DNA from: an uncultured Lachnospiraceae bacterium
Lineage (GTDB): Bacteria > Bacillota > Clostridia > Lachnospirales > Lachnospiraceae
Assembly: GCA_947626985.1 (NCBI GenBank)
Contig: CANQUG010000038.1
Location: 1 to 32,639, forward strand
Reading direction: 5' to 3'
Length of the DNA: 32,639 nucleotides
Below the pieces are notes generated by a model. It ran no database searches. It was given only the letters and a program-made list of their open reading frames with translations, and had not been told where the DNA came from. The translations under genes and the position numbers were made by a program. Positions 23,487-31,099 of the stretch are shown one piece after another (the stretch's first letter is position 1; the number at the start of each line of letters is the position of its first letter).

Positions 23487-23918
23487 TTATCTCTCCAGCT
23501 GCTCCACGCTGCTGAGAACTTTAAAACCGTTGTTCTTCAGAATGCTCTCCGTCACCGAAAGCTCCTCCGACGACTGCAGGATCACCACGGGAATCTGGCT
23601 CTTTCTGTGATAGGAGGTGTAGATATAGTCCAGATTGATGTTGCTCTCGCAGATCACATTCAGGAACTCGTCCAGACCGCCCACCTCATCCTTCATATCC
23701 ACCGCGATGACATTGGTGCGGCGGTTCATATAGCCGTTTTCCGTCAGGACCTGTCCGGCCTTCTCCGGATCGTCGCACACCATGCGGAACAGAGCGAACT
23801 CCGGAGCGTCGAAACAGGCGAACCCGTATATATTAATTCCGTTCTCCGAAAGGATCCTGGTGACCTTCCCCAGGCTTCCCGGCTTATTTTCCACAAACAC
23901 AATATTCTGCTTCAGCAT
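23487..23918 (-). CDS. Tandem ACT-domain protein
   Basis: A 143-residue cytoplasmic protein made of two ACT domains (about 1-66 and 72-140). The first begins QNIVFVENKPGSLGKVTRILSENGINIYGF, with the ligand-binding glycine region and beta-alpha-beta pattern typical of ACT. The family binds amino acids or nucleotides; stand-alone tandem-ACT proteins are often linked to amino-acid biosynthesis or act as regulators. Here it is the first gene before the response regulator (14-base gap), an unusual pairing that suggests a metabolic input to this operon or simple readthrough. AGAGGAGGAA precedes the ATG. Confidence 0.88.
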   Translation of the reverse strand: MLKQNIVFVENKPGSLGKVTRILSENGINIYGFACFDAPEFALFRMVCDDPEKAGQVLTENGYMNRRTNVIAVDMKDEVGGLDEFLNVICESNINLDYIYTSYHRKSQIPVVILQSSEELSVTESILKNNGFKVLSSVEQLER

Positions 23919-23973
23919 TACACATTCCTCCTCTTATAATAATGAAACCTTCCTCCTCGAAATAAACACGACC

Positions 23974-24002
23974 ATCATACCACATTTTTTTTCTCAAAAC
24001 AA
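23974..24002 (-). promoter_or_regulatory. Promoter of the ACT-TCS operon
   Basis: On the minus strand TTGTTT and TATGAT are 17 bases apart, about 55 bases before the ACT gene. Confidence 0.5.
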
Positions 24003-24007
24003 CTGTG

Positions 24008-24047
24008 CGGAACGGGAGTTTTCGGGAGTTTTCCGTTCTGTTTTTTT
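24008..24047 (+). terminator. Orphan rightward terminator
   Basis: CGGAACGG (24008-24015) pairs with CCGTTCTG (24033-24040) with a G-U pair, followed by seven T. No rightward gene precedes it. It may protect the downstream amidohydrolase from antisense-derived transcription. Confidence 0.55.
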
Positions 24048-24121
24048 ATTCCTCTGCTCTCTTGCGCCCGTTTCCCGGGCGCGCCTCCCGTGACGCAGCC
24101 GCAGCCGCGCTCACACCGCTC

Positions 24122-24150
24122 TTGCATTTTTTTCTTCCGTCCGCTATACT
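24122..24150 (+). promoter_or_regulatory. Promoter of the amidohydrolase gene
   Basis: TTGCAT (24122-24127) and TATACT (24145-24150) are 17 bases apart, 33 bases before the ATG. The short leader carries AGGAGGT. Confidence 0.65.
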
Positions 24151-24182
24151 GACTCCATACACTTAAGAGGAGGTCTCATCTG

Positions 24183-24992
24183 ATGATCATCGATTTTCAC
24201 ACTCATATTTTTCCCGACAAGGTAGCGGCGAAGGCCATCCCGAACCTTGCGTCCGTCATACATATTGAACCCAGCATGAACGGTACCCTGGAGGGCCTGA
24301 GAGCATCCATGGAGGGAATCATCGACGTAAGCGTCGTGCTCCCCATCGTCACCGTTCCCCGCCAGTTCGATTCCATTTTCCGTTTTGCCCTGCAGCTGAA
24401 CGAAACCTTCGGTCACGATCCCCGGAAAAAGATCATTTCCCTGGCAGGCATTCATCCGGATTCCCCGGATTACAGAGAGCAGCTGCGGCTGATTGCCCGG
24501 GAAGGCTTTTTCGGCGTCAAGCTTCATCCTAACTATCAGGGTATGGTTTTTGACGATATCCGTTACCTGCGGCTGATCGACGCCGCCTCCGAGCTGGGGC
24601 TGGCGGTCCTGGTCCACACAGGGTACGATCCCTACACTCCGGATGAAGATTTCTGCACCCCGGACATGATCCTTCACGTTCTCAGAGAGACGGCCCCTCC
24701 CCTGCTGATCCTGGCCCACATGGGAAACAACGAAAATTATGACGAATCCGAAGAAAAGCTCTGCGGACAGAACGTGTACTTCGATACCGCCTATTCCTTC
24801 ATGCACATGCAGGAGGAGCAGTTTGTCCGGATGGTGCGCAGACACGGAGCGGACAAAGTCCTCTTTGCCACGGACGCCCCCTGGACCAGCCAGAGGGAAT
24901 GCGCGGAAAAGCTTCTGTCTCTTCCGGGACTTTCCGAAAAGGAAAAGCGGCAGATCCTGTGGGAAAACGGAGCGAAGCTGCTGGGGCTCTGA
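24183..24992 (+). CDS. Amidohydrolase-2-type metal-dependent hydrolase
   Basis: A 269-residue TIM-barrel protein. D-x-H-x-H (DFHTH, His6 and His8) forms the entry of the metal site, GVKLHPNY (Lys113, His115) follows, then VHTG (His145), AHMG (His179) and the catalytic Asp231 in FATDAPW. These fit amidohydrolase family 2 (aminocarboxymuconate-semialdehyde decarboxylase-like) proteins. Some members are decarboxylases or lactonases, so substrate cannot be assigned. AGGAGGT lies eight bases upstream. The gene is monocistronic with its own promoter and a strong terminator, and no partner suggests a pathway. Confidence 0.9.
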   Translation: MIIDFHTHIFPDKVAAKAIPNLASVIHIEPSMNGTLEGLRASMEGIIDVSVVLPIVTVPRQFDSIFRFALQLNETFGHDPRKKIISLAGIHPDSPDYREQLRLIAREGFFGVKLHPNYQGMVFDDIRYLRLIDAASELGLAVLVHTGYDPYTPDEDFCTPDMILHVLRETAPPLLILAHMGNNENYDESEEKLCGQNVYFDTAYSFMHMQEEQFVRMVRRHGADKVLFATDAPWTSQRECAEKLLSLPGLSEKEKRQILWENGAKLLGL

Positions 24993-25050
24993 CAGCCGAG
25001 GTCCCTGATCCGGAACGCCTGTCATAGTTCCGTCAGGAAAAATAAAAATA

Positions 25051-25101
25051 AAAAAGAGAAGGAACAGAACCGGATTGGACCGGAACGTTCTTTCTCTTTT
25101 T
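25051..25101. terminator. Bidirectional terminator between convergent genes
   Basis: AAAAAGAGAAGGAAC pairs with GTTCTTTCTCTTTTT (one mismatch) with an inner CCGG/CCGG stem. It serves the amidohydrolase from the left and the AraC gene from the right. Confidence 0.8.
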
Positions 25102-25137
25102 CTTTTCTGTCTCGATATACAGATTTCCCGAACTCTC

Positions 25138-26004
25138 TTATGACGGGGGCACGGCTCCGCCGGTTTTCTTTTGTCTGCCGCGGCAGCGCTGCCGGTATTC
25201 CCTGGGGCTGACGCCCTCGATCCGGCGGAAGGCCTGGGAAAAATAGCTCAGGGAGGAGAATCCCAGGACCCTGGCGATGTGGGTCAGGCTGTGATCCGTC
25301 TCCGCCAGGAGAAAACGGCTTTCTTCAATCCGGCGCCGGGTCAGGTAGCGGATGGGGGAGAGACCGTATTCCTTCTGAAAAGCGTGAGCCAGATAGTACT
25401 TGCTCAGGTTGGCCACGGCGGCCAGCTGTTCCAGGCTGAGATTTTCCTTAAAGTGGCCGTCGATATACCACCGCACAAGACTGCACTCCCGGCTGGCCTT
25501 CGGTCCGGGAGCCACAGGGCGGAGAGCCGCCGCTTCCCGGCGCCGCACGAGAAGGAGAATGATCTGCAGAAGGTTGTGACAGACGGCTTCATATCCGGGC
25601 CGGGCGGATTCCGCCTCCTGAAGCAGCATCCGCATACAGGCCGAGGCCTGCCGCTGCTCGGAAAACCGGTGAATGACCGTGTAGCCTCCGGAATCGCTGC
25701 GGGTCTCCAGTCCCTCCACGCCCAGAACCACGTATTCCATGGGAGCCTTCCGGTCGCTGGTCTCGGTATGGGGAACGCCCCCGTTGACGATGATGAAGTC
25801 GTCCGCCGTCACGGGAATGACGGCGCTGTCCACATGAAAGAAACCATGGCCGCCGGTGATGAGAAACAGTTCCGTGCAGTCGTGGGTGTGGAGAGAGGAG
25901 TTCCACTCCTCGCTGTACCGGGTCTCTGTGATATAGAGCAGCCAGGCCTGCTCCGTTTCCGGAGCCGCGGCGCTCTGGCGGAGGATGTACTGCTGTGTGC
26001 TCAT
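25138..26004 (-). CDS. AraC-family regulator of the sugar/sulfatase locus
   Basis: A 288-residue transcription regulator. An N-terminal cupin-like sensor (about 30-110) has HTHDCTELFLITGGHGFFHV and a VNGGVPH loop, a likely ligand site for a sugar. The C-terminal double helix-turn-helix (about 185-275) shows ENLSLEQLAAVANLSKYYLAHAFQKEYGLSPIRYL and IARVLGFSSLSYFSQAFRRIEGVSPREY, both standard AraC motifs. The gene is divergent from the sugar transporter, so it probably activates that operon when its sugar is present. The 251-base spacer holds a promoter for each side. Confidence 0.92.
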   Translation of the reverse strand: MSTQQYILRQSAAAPETEQAWLLYITETRYSEEWNSSLHTHDCTELFLITGGHGFFHVDSAVIPVTADDFIIVNGGVPHTETSDRKAPMEYVVLGVEGLETRSDSGGYTVIHRFSEQRQASACMRMLLQEAESARPGYEAVCHNLLQIILLLVRRREAAALRPVAPGPKASRECSLVRWYIDGHFKENLSLEQLAAVANLSKYYLAHAFQKEYGLSPIRYLTRRRIEESRFLLAETDHSLTHIARVLGFSSLSYFSQAFRRIEGVSPREYRQRCRGRQKKTGGAVPPS

Positions 26005-26031
26005 GGCCGCCGCCTCCTTCCTCTTTTCCTT

Positions 26032-26060
26032 ATTATAAGTCAGAAGGACGTCTCCGGCAA
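26032..26060 (-). promoter_or_regulatory. Promoter of the AraC gene
   Basis: On the minus strand TTGCCG and TATAAT are 17 bases apart, about 30 bases before the ATG. Confidence 0.55.
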
Positions 26061-26169
26061 GAAAAATAAGAATTTATTTCTTTTTAACAAATCTGTATGT
26101 AAAAATGGGAATATTTTGAATAAAATCACAATAAAAGCAAAATTTCTAAAAATGAAAGCAAGAATAGTA

Positions 26170-26197
26170 TTGTTTTGAACTGTTAAACGTGTATAAT
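26170..26197 (+). promoter_or_regulatory. Promoter of the sugar-import/sulfatase operon
   Basis: TTGTTT (26170-26175) and TATAAT (26192-26197) are 16 bases apart. The weak -35 fits dependence on the AraC regulator. The AT-rich spacer upstream has A/T tracts that could hold its binding sites; no clear repeated half-site was seen. Confidence 0.6.
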
Positions 26198-26256
26198 GAT
26201 TTCATGAAACAACGGAAGCAATAAAACACAATTTACAAAAAAAGGAGGGAAATCAA

Positions 26257-27468
26257 ATGAAACGATTTATGAGTGTGCTTCTCGGGCTTGTCATGGTTCT
26301 TTCCATGGGAGGCACCGTGCTGGCGGACGACGGCGTGGAGATCAATTTCTGGTCCATGTGGAACGAGGGCGAGCCCCAGGCCACGGTCATCGCGGAAGCC
26401 GCGGAAGCTTTTGAGCAGGAGACCGGAGTTCACGTAAACATCGAATGGAAGGGCCGGGACATCAATACCCTGCTGACCGCTTCTCTGGATTCCGGAGACG
26501 CCATCGACATCTTCGAGGACGACTATAACCGGATCGGCCAGGTTTATACCGAATGGACCTATGACCTGACGGAGATGGCTGAGGCGGCCGGCTATGAGGG
26601 CTACGCCTGCTTCAACGATCAGTCCGCTGCCTGGGCAGGCTATCTGAACAGCATCACCGAACAGCCGCAGGTAGGCGGCGTGTTCTACAACAAGGCCGCT
26701 TTTGAGGAAGCCGGCATCGAGGCGGAGCCCGCCACCTGGACAGAGTTCCTGGATGTGTGCGCGAAGCTGAAGGAAGCGGGCATCGCTCCCCTTGCTCAGG
26801 ACGGAGCGTATACGAACTTCTCCTTCTATTACCACCTTGTCCGTTATCTCGGCGAGGACGGCATCGCTGCCCTTCGGGACAACGGCGGCTGGGCCGATAA
26901 CGAGCAGGCCGTACAGGCCGCCCAGGATATCATCGACCTGGTGAACGCCGGATATCTGGCGGACGGCGCTCCCGACGAGTACCCTGCCAGCCAGACCAAG
27001 GTAGGTCTCGGCGAGGCGGCCATGGTTGTCTGCGCCAACTACGTGACAGCCGAGGTGAACGCGGCGGTGGGCGAAGAAGTGAACTGGGGCCTGTTTAATT
27101 ATCCTTCTGTGGAAGGCGGCGCGGAGCCCACGGCGGCATATGCCGGCGCCAATTCCCTGGCGATCGCTTCCTACAGCGAGCATCCCCAGGAGGCTTTCGA
27201 CTTTATCATGTATCTGGTTACCGGCGAGTGGGATCAGAAGATGGCCGACACCGCGTCTCAGATCCCGGCAGATCCGTCCAACACGGCTCCTGCATCTCTG
27301 AACGGCACCATCGAGACTCTGAAGGCTGCCGACAAGCCCATGACCTGGTGCGGTTCTCTGAATACGCATCCTGCCTGGACCGATATGAAGACTCTGTTCA
27401 CCGAGCTGTTTGAGGGCAAATATGAAGACGGAGCCGCTTTCTGCGCGGCTATGGACGCTCTCTACTGA
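26257..27468 (+). CDS. CUT1 carbohydrate-binding protein (SBP family 1)
   Basis: A 403-residue extracytoplasmic solute-binding protein of family 1. The signal peptide MKRFMSVLLGLVMVLSMGGTVLA ends in a V-L-A cleavage site with no lipobox cysteine. The mature part begins DDGVEINFWSMWNEGEPQ, typical of CUT1 binding proteins, with the hinge segment DAIDIFEDDYNRIGQ. GGAGGG precedes the ATG. It is followed by two permeases and a sulfatase, so a sulfated or mucin/glycosaminoglycan-derived sugar is a reasonable ligand, but this is inference from context. A T-tailed hairpin separates it from the first permease gene. Confidence 0.93.
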   Translation: MKRFMSVLLGLVMVLSMGGTVLADDGVEINFWSMWNEGEPQATVIAEAAEAFEQETGVHVNIEWKGRDINTLLTASLDSGDAIDIFEDDYNRIGQVYTEWTYDLTEMAEAAGYEGYACFNDQSAAWAGYLNSITEQPQVGGVFYNKAAFEEAGIEAEPATWTEFLDVCAKLKEAGIAPLAQDGAYTNFSFYYHLVRYLGEDGIAALRDNGGWADNEQAVQAAQDIIDLVNAGYLADGAPDEYPASQTKVGLGEAAMVVCANYVTAEVNAAVGEEVNWGLFNYPSVEGGAEPTAAYAGANSLAIASYSEHPQEAFDFIMYLVTGEWDQKMADTASQIPADPSNTAPASLNGTIETLKAADKPMTWCGSLNTHPAWTDMKTLFTELFEGKYEDGAAFCAAMDALY

Positions 27469-27482
27469 TTTCTGACTGAGGC

Positions 27483-27510
27483 AGGCGGCACTCCGGTGCC
27501 GCCTGTTTTT
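27483..27510 (+). terminator. Intercistronic stem-loop with T-run (partial terminator)
   Basis: AGGCGGCAC-TCCG-GTGCCGCCT is a perfect 9-bp stem (27483-27504) followed by GTTTTTA. It looks like an attenuating terminator that keeps binding-protein transcripts above permease transcripts. Confidence 0.7.
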
Positions 27511-27537
27511 ACTACCGGAAGGAGAGGTGATGTCTGA

Positions 27538-28431
27538 ATGAAGAAAAACAAAACCCTGATCTGCCTGTTCGTCGCGCCTACGGTGCTCTGTCTGCTTCTG
27601 ATGTACGTCTACCCTGTTCTCAGGACGGCGGTCATGAGCTTTTTCCAGGTGGAGGATCTCACGGCGGATCTGGGCGACTGGCGCTTCAACGGTGTGGACA
27701 ACTACATAAAAATCTTCCATAACACCGGTTTTATCACGTCGCTGAGAAACTTCCTGATGATCTGGATCGTGGGAGGAGTGATCACCCTGGCCCTGGCTCT
27801 TCTGATGGCCGTGATTCTGACCAGCGGCATCCGCTTCCAGGGCTTTTTCCGTGCGGCCATCTATCTGCCCAATGTGGTGTCGGCCGTAGCTCTGGCCACC
27901 ATGTGGGTACAGTACATTTTTAATTATGATTACGGACTGCTGAACCAGCTTGTGACGATCCTGGGCTTTGAAAAAATACGCTGGCTGGGCACGGACGCCA
28001 AGCTCTGGGCCATGATTGCCGCATATATCTACGGCAGTATCGGCTATTATATGCTGATTTACATCAGCGGCATCGAGGGAATCCCGGGGGATCTCTACGA
28101 GGCCGCCACTATCGACGGCGCCACGAAGAAGATCCAGTTCTTCCGGATCACCCTTCCTCTTCTGAGGGGAATCATCAAGACCACCATCACGTTCTGGACC
28201 ATCAACGCCGCTACCTTCTATCTCTGGTCGAAGCTCTTTTCTCCCGTACAGACGGAGGGATCCACCATTGTTCCGGTGGTGTACCTGTATGACACCGTGT
28301 TCGGAGGCAAAGGGGTGGTGACCCGCGACGCAGGCGCAGGCGCCGCCGTGGGCGTGGTTCTGACCCTGATCATCATCGCCGTGTATCTGGTTACGGAGCG
28401 GCTGCTGCGCAGCAGCGACCTGGAATACTGA
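27538..28431 (+). CDS. CUT1 sugar ABC transporter permease, MalF/UgpA type
   Basis: A 297-residue permease with about six membrane segments. The first is LICLFVAPTVLCLLLMYVYPVLRTAVMSFF, the usual start for this class. The EAA loop YEAATIDGATKKIQFFRITLPLL contacts the ATPase. The ATPase gene itself is absent; a shared MsmX-type protein is likely. GGAGAGGTGATGTCTGA precedes the ATG. It lies 14 bases before its partner permease. Confidence 0.93.
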   Translation: MKKNKTLICLFVAPTVLCLLLMYVYPVLRTAVMSFFQVEDLTADLGDWRFNGVDNYIKIFHNTGFITSLRNFLMIWIVGGVITLALALLMAVILTSGIRFQGFFRAAIYLPNVVSAVALATMWVQYIFNYDYGLLNQLVTILGFEKIRWLGTDAKLWAMIAAYIYGSIGYYMLIYISGIEGIPGDLYEAATIDGATKKIQFFRITLPLLRGIIKTTITFWTINAATFYLWSKLFSPVQTEGSTIVPVVYLYDTVFGGKGVVTRDAGAGAAVGVVLTLIIIAVYLVTERLLRSSDLEY

Positions 28432-28445
28432 GAGGAGGGTGAACG

Positions 28446-29303
28446 ATGGAAAAGACGAAACGCAGATTTAACTGGAAGCGGGAGCTGAAGATGCTTCCCG
28501 GCTATGCGGTGGTGATTGCCTATGTGGCCATTATGGTGGTGATGCTCACCTGGATCATCGGGGCAAGTCTTTCCTCCTCCAGGGAGATTCTCACCGGCAG
28601 GGTTCTGGATTTTGAGTCCGGCTTTCACTGGGAAAACTATGTTACCGCATGGACGACGCAGAATGTCTCCATTTTTTTCGGGAATTCCCTTCTTTATTCC
28701 GTGGTTTCCTGCGCGGGGGTTCTGCTGATCTCCGCTCCGGCGGCCTATGTGCTCAGCCGGTGGAGGTTTGCAGGGAGCCGTCTGATCCGCATTGCTCTGG
28801 TTATTTCCATGAGCGTGCCCGCCATCATGATCATTATGCCTCTGTACACTCTGGCAGTGAGATGGGGCATCCGGGGCAGGATTCTGCTGATTGCGCTCTA
28901 TATCTTCATGCGGGTGCCCTATACGGCTATTTACATGCTTGATTTTTTCGCCACTCTGAGTCATGATTATGAGGACGCCGCGGCTATAGACGGCTGTTCC
29001 GCCGGCCGGACCTTCTGGGTCATTATGCTGCCCCTGGTACAGCCGGCCATTATCACGGTGACGATTTTTAATTTTCTTTCCGTCTGGAACGAGTTCTTCA
29101 TGGCGCTGATCTTTACCAGCAGCAAGGAGATGACCCCTGTGGGCGTGGGTCTTCTGCAGATCGTCAACTCCATGAAGTACAGCGGAAACTACGGTGGAAT
29201 GTTCGCGGCGGTGATCATCGTTTTTCTGCCCACATTCCTGCTTTATCTGTTCATGTCCCGCCGGATCATTTCCGGCATCACAGCCGGCGGCGTGAAGGGC
29301 TGA
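28446..29303 (+). CDS. CUT1 sugar ABC transporter permease, MalG/UgpE type
   Basis: A 285-residue permease. It starts with a basic stretch (MEKTKRRFNWKREL) then hydrophobic segments, with the EAA loop YEDAAAIDGCSAGRTFWVIMLPLVQPA. The C-terminus ends SRRIISGITAGGVKG, the typical MalG/UgpE terminus. Its partner is the preceding permease. GAGGAGGGTGAACG precedes the ATG. It lies 35 bases before the sulfatase gene. Confidence 0.93.
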   Translation: MEKTKRRFNWKRELKMLPGYAVVIAYVAIMVVMLTWIIGASLSSSREILTGRVLDFESGFHWENYVTAWTTQNVSIFFGNSLLYSVVSCAGVLLISAPAAYVLSRWRFAGSRLIRIALVISMSVPAIMIIMPLYTLAVRWGIRGRILLIALYIFMRVPYTAIYMLDFFATLSHDYEDAAAIDGCSAGRTFWVIMLPLVQPAIITVTIFNFLSVWNEFFMALIFTSSKEMTPVGVGLLQIVNSMKYSGNYGGMFAAVIIVFLPTFLLYLFMSRRIISGITAGGVKG

Positions 29304-29338
29304 CGAACTGCCGCGGCTGAAATGAAGGAGATTTATCT

Positions 29339-30724
29339 ATGAGAGAGACAAAGGACTGCGCGGCCGTTCTGGCCGCGGGCTGGAACATACTTTTATACTT
29401 TACCGATCAGCAGCGTGCGGACACCTGCGGCTGCTTCGGGCAGCCTCTGGACATCACGCCGAATCTGGACCGTCTGGCCAGGGAAGGCGCGGCATTTCCC
29501 CAGGCATATTCGCCGCAGCCCGTCTGCGGACCCTGCCGGGCGATTTTTCAGACGGGGAAATATGCCACGGACACCGGCTGCTTCCGGAACGGCATCATGC
29601 TTCCTCACAACAGGAAAACCCTGGCGAATTATATGGAGGAAGCCGGATATGAGACTGCCTATATCGGTAAATGGCACCTGGCCAGCGACGGCGAGCTGGA
29701 ACAGCCGCCGGTGATCGATCACAGGGTCACGGCTGTCCCGCTGGAATACCGGGGCGGCTATACCGGCTTCTGGAGAGCAGCGGATGTGCTGGAATTTACA
29801 TCCCACGGCTACGACGGCTATATCTTTGATGAGAAGAATCAGAGGCGGGATTTTAAAGGATACCGGGCGGACTGCATCACGGATTTTGCCCTGGAATTCT
29901 TTGACCGGAGGGACAAAAGCAGGCCGTTCTTCATGACCGTGTCCCAGATCGAGCCTCACCACCAGAATGATCACGGACATTATGAAGGGCCCGAGGGCTC
30001 GAAGGAGCGCTACAAGGATTTTGTGCTTCCGCCGGATCTGGAAGCGCTGGGGGGAGACGCCAGGGAGGAATATCCGGACTATCTGGGCGCGTGCGCCAGC
30101 CTGGACAAAAATTTGGGACGCCTGATAGACAGGCTGAAGGCGGAAGGTCTGTACGAGAATACCGTAATTTTCTTTTTTTCCGATCATGGCTCCCATTTCC
30201 GGACGCGGAACCGGGACAGCCATCTGAACGGCAATGACGATTACAAGCGTTCCGGCCATGACAGCTGCCTGCGCGTGCCGCTGGTGATTGCCGGAGGCCC
30301 TTACCGGGGAGGCGTCACAGTGGAGGAGCTGGTCAGCACAGAAAGCCTGCCGAAGACCATTCTGGCGCTGGCAGGCGTGGACGCGGGCGATGCGATGATC
30401 GGCGAAAATCTGCTGGATGTGGTGACGCATAAAGATCCGGACCGTCCTAATGAAGTTTACGCCCAGGTTTCCGAGAGCCGGGTGGGGCGTGTGATCCGCA
30501 CCCGGGATTACAAGTACGCGGTGTATGCGCCGGGCGTCGACGGGAGCGCTCAGGCGTCGGCGGACCGCTATGAGGACGATTACCTCTACGATCTGCGCAG
30601 GGATCCCTGGGAGCTGCATAATCTGATCGGCGAGAAGGAATATGAGGACGTCAAAGAGGAACTGAAGGAAAAACTGCTCCGCTGGATCGAAAAAGCGGAG
30701 GGAAAGCGGCCGGAATTCCTGTAA
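29339..30724 (+). CDS. Cytoplasmic sulfatase (Cys-type formylglycine)
   Basis: A 461-residue sulfatase. The catalytic motif PVCGPCRA (Cys63, Arg67) matches the C-x-P-x-R consensus, in which the first cysteine becomes formylglycine. Metal ligands fit YFTDQQR (Asp23) near the start and FSDHG later, and GKWHL supplies further active-site residues. There is no signal peptide, so it acts inside the cell on imported sulfated sugars. It is the last gene of the transporter operon. In an anaerobe an anSME radical-SAM maturase would be needed to modify Cys63; none is in the window. AAGGAG lies nine bases before the ATG. Confidence 0.92.
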   Translation: MRETKDCAAVLAAGWNILLYFTDQQRADTCGCFGQPLDITPNLDRLAREGAAFPQAYSPQPVCGPCRAIFQTGKYATDTGCFRNGIMLPHNRKTLANYMEEAGYETAYIGKWHLASDGELEQPPVIDHRVTAVPLEYRGGYTGFWRAADVLEFTSHGYDGYIFDEKNQRRDFKGYRADCITDFALEFFDRRDKSRPFFMTVSQIEPHHQNDHGHYEGPEGSKERYKDFVLPPDLEALGGDAREEYPDYLGACASLDKNLGRLIDRLKAEGLYENTVIFFFSDHGSHFRTRNRDSHLNGNDDYKRSGHDSCLRVPLVIAGGPYRGGVTVEELVSTESLPKTILALAGVDAGDAMIGENLLDVVTHKDPDRPNEVYAQVSESRVGRVIRTRDYKYAVYAPGVDGSAQASADRYEDDYLYDLRRDPWELHNLIGEKEYEDVKEELKEKLLRWIEKAEGKRPEFL

Positions 30725-30809
30725 CGGAAACGCGGAAGATGCTTTCTGTACCGAAAGATACCCTTCGCGGCGTCTGCTTCGCCGCTTCTCGTACTGCGCT
30801 TATATCACT

Positions 30810-30853
30810 GGCTGGGAGCGAAATCCTTTTCGCCTCCCGGCCCTTTCTTTTTT
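30810..30853 (+). terminator. Terminator of the sulfatase operon
   Basis: GGCTGGGAGCGAAA pairs with TTTTCGCCTCCCGGCC (one bulge, one mismatch) followed by CTTTCTTTTTT, about 85 bases after the sulfatase stop. Confidence 0.75.
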
Positions 30854-30888
30854 CAGGCAGAAAATTTCAATACTGCGAAGGATTTAAA

Positions 30889-30969
30889 ATGAATACAAAC
30901 GAAGATTTGCCGCAGAAATACCGATATATCAACACAGACAGGCTGCGTTTCTTCCATAAAAAAGTTTAG
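30889..30969 (+). CDS. Possible 26-residue small ORF, unrecognised
   Basis: ATG at 30889 with GAAGGAT seven bases upstream opens MNTNEDLPQKYRYINTDRLRFFHKKV. It is in the AT-rich stretch between the sulfatase terminator and the ATPase. It may be a remnant of a longer gene. No family is recognised, and the spacing alone does not prove translation. Confidence 0.25.
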   Translation: MNTNEDLPQKYRYINTDRLRFFHKKV

Positions 30970-30972
30970 AAG

Positions 30973-31001
30973 ATGACAGGTGAGCGGTTTCATGGTAAAA
31001 T
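30973..31001 (+). promoter_or_regulatory. Predicted promoter of the ATPase/TOPRIM-like pair
   Basis: ATGACA (30973-30978) and TAAAAT (30996-31001) are 17 bases apart, giving a leader of about 90 bases. Otherwise the 30725-31099 gap holds the sulfatase terminator and tiny frames. Confidence 0.4.
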
Positions 31002-31099
31002 AAAACAGATCAGAAAATACGGGAACTGCGGTAAAAAAGTGTTTAAAAAGATATTGGATGGGCAATAGTATTCCTATATGTTTATGATTGGAGAACGAA

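Noticed and set aside
26233-27720. Long open minus-strand frame of 495 codons
   Set aside because: Antisense to the CUT1 binding protein and running across the intercistronic hairpin; composition artefact.
30974-31069. 31-codon basic frame before the ATPase
   Set aside because: Overlaps the predicted promoter and has a weak ribosome binding site. Not enough evidence for a gene.
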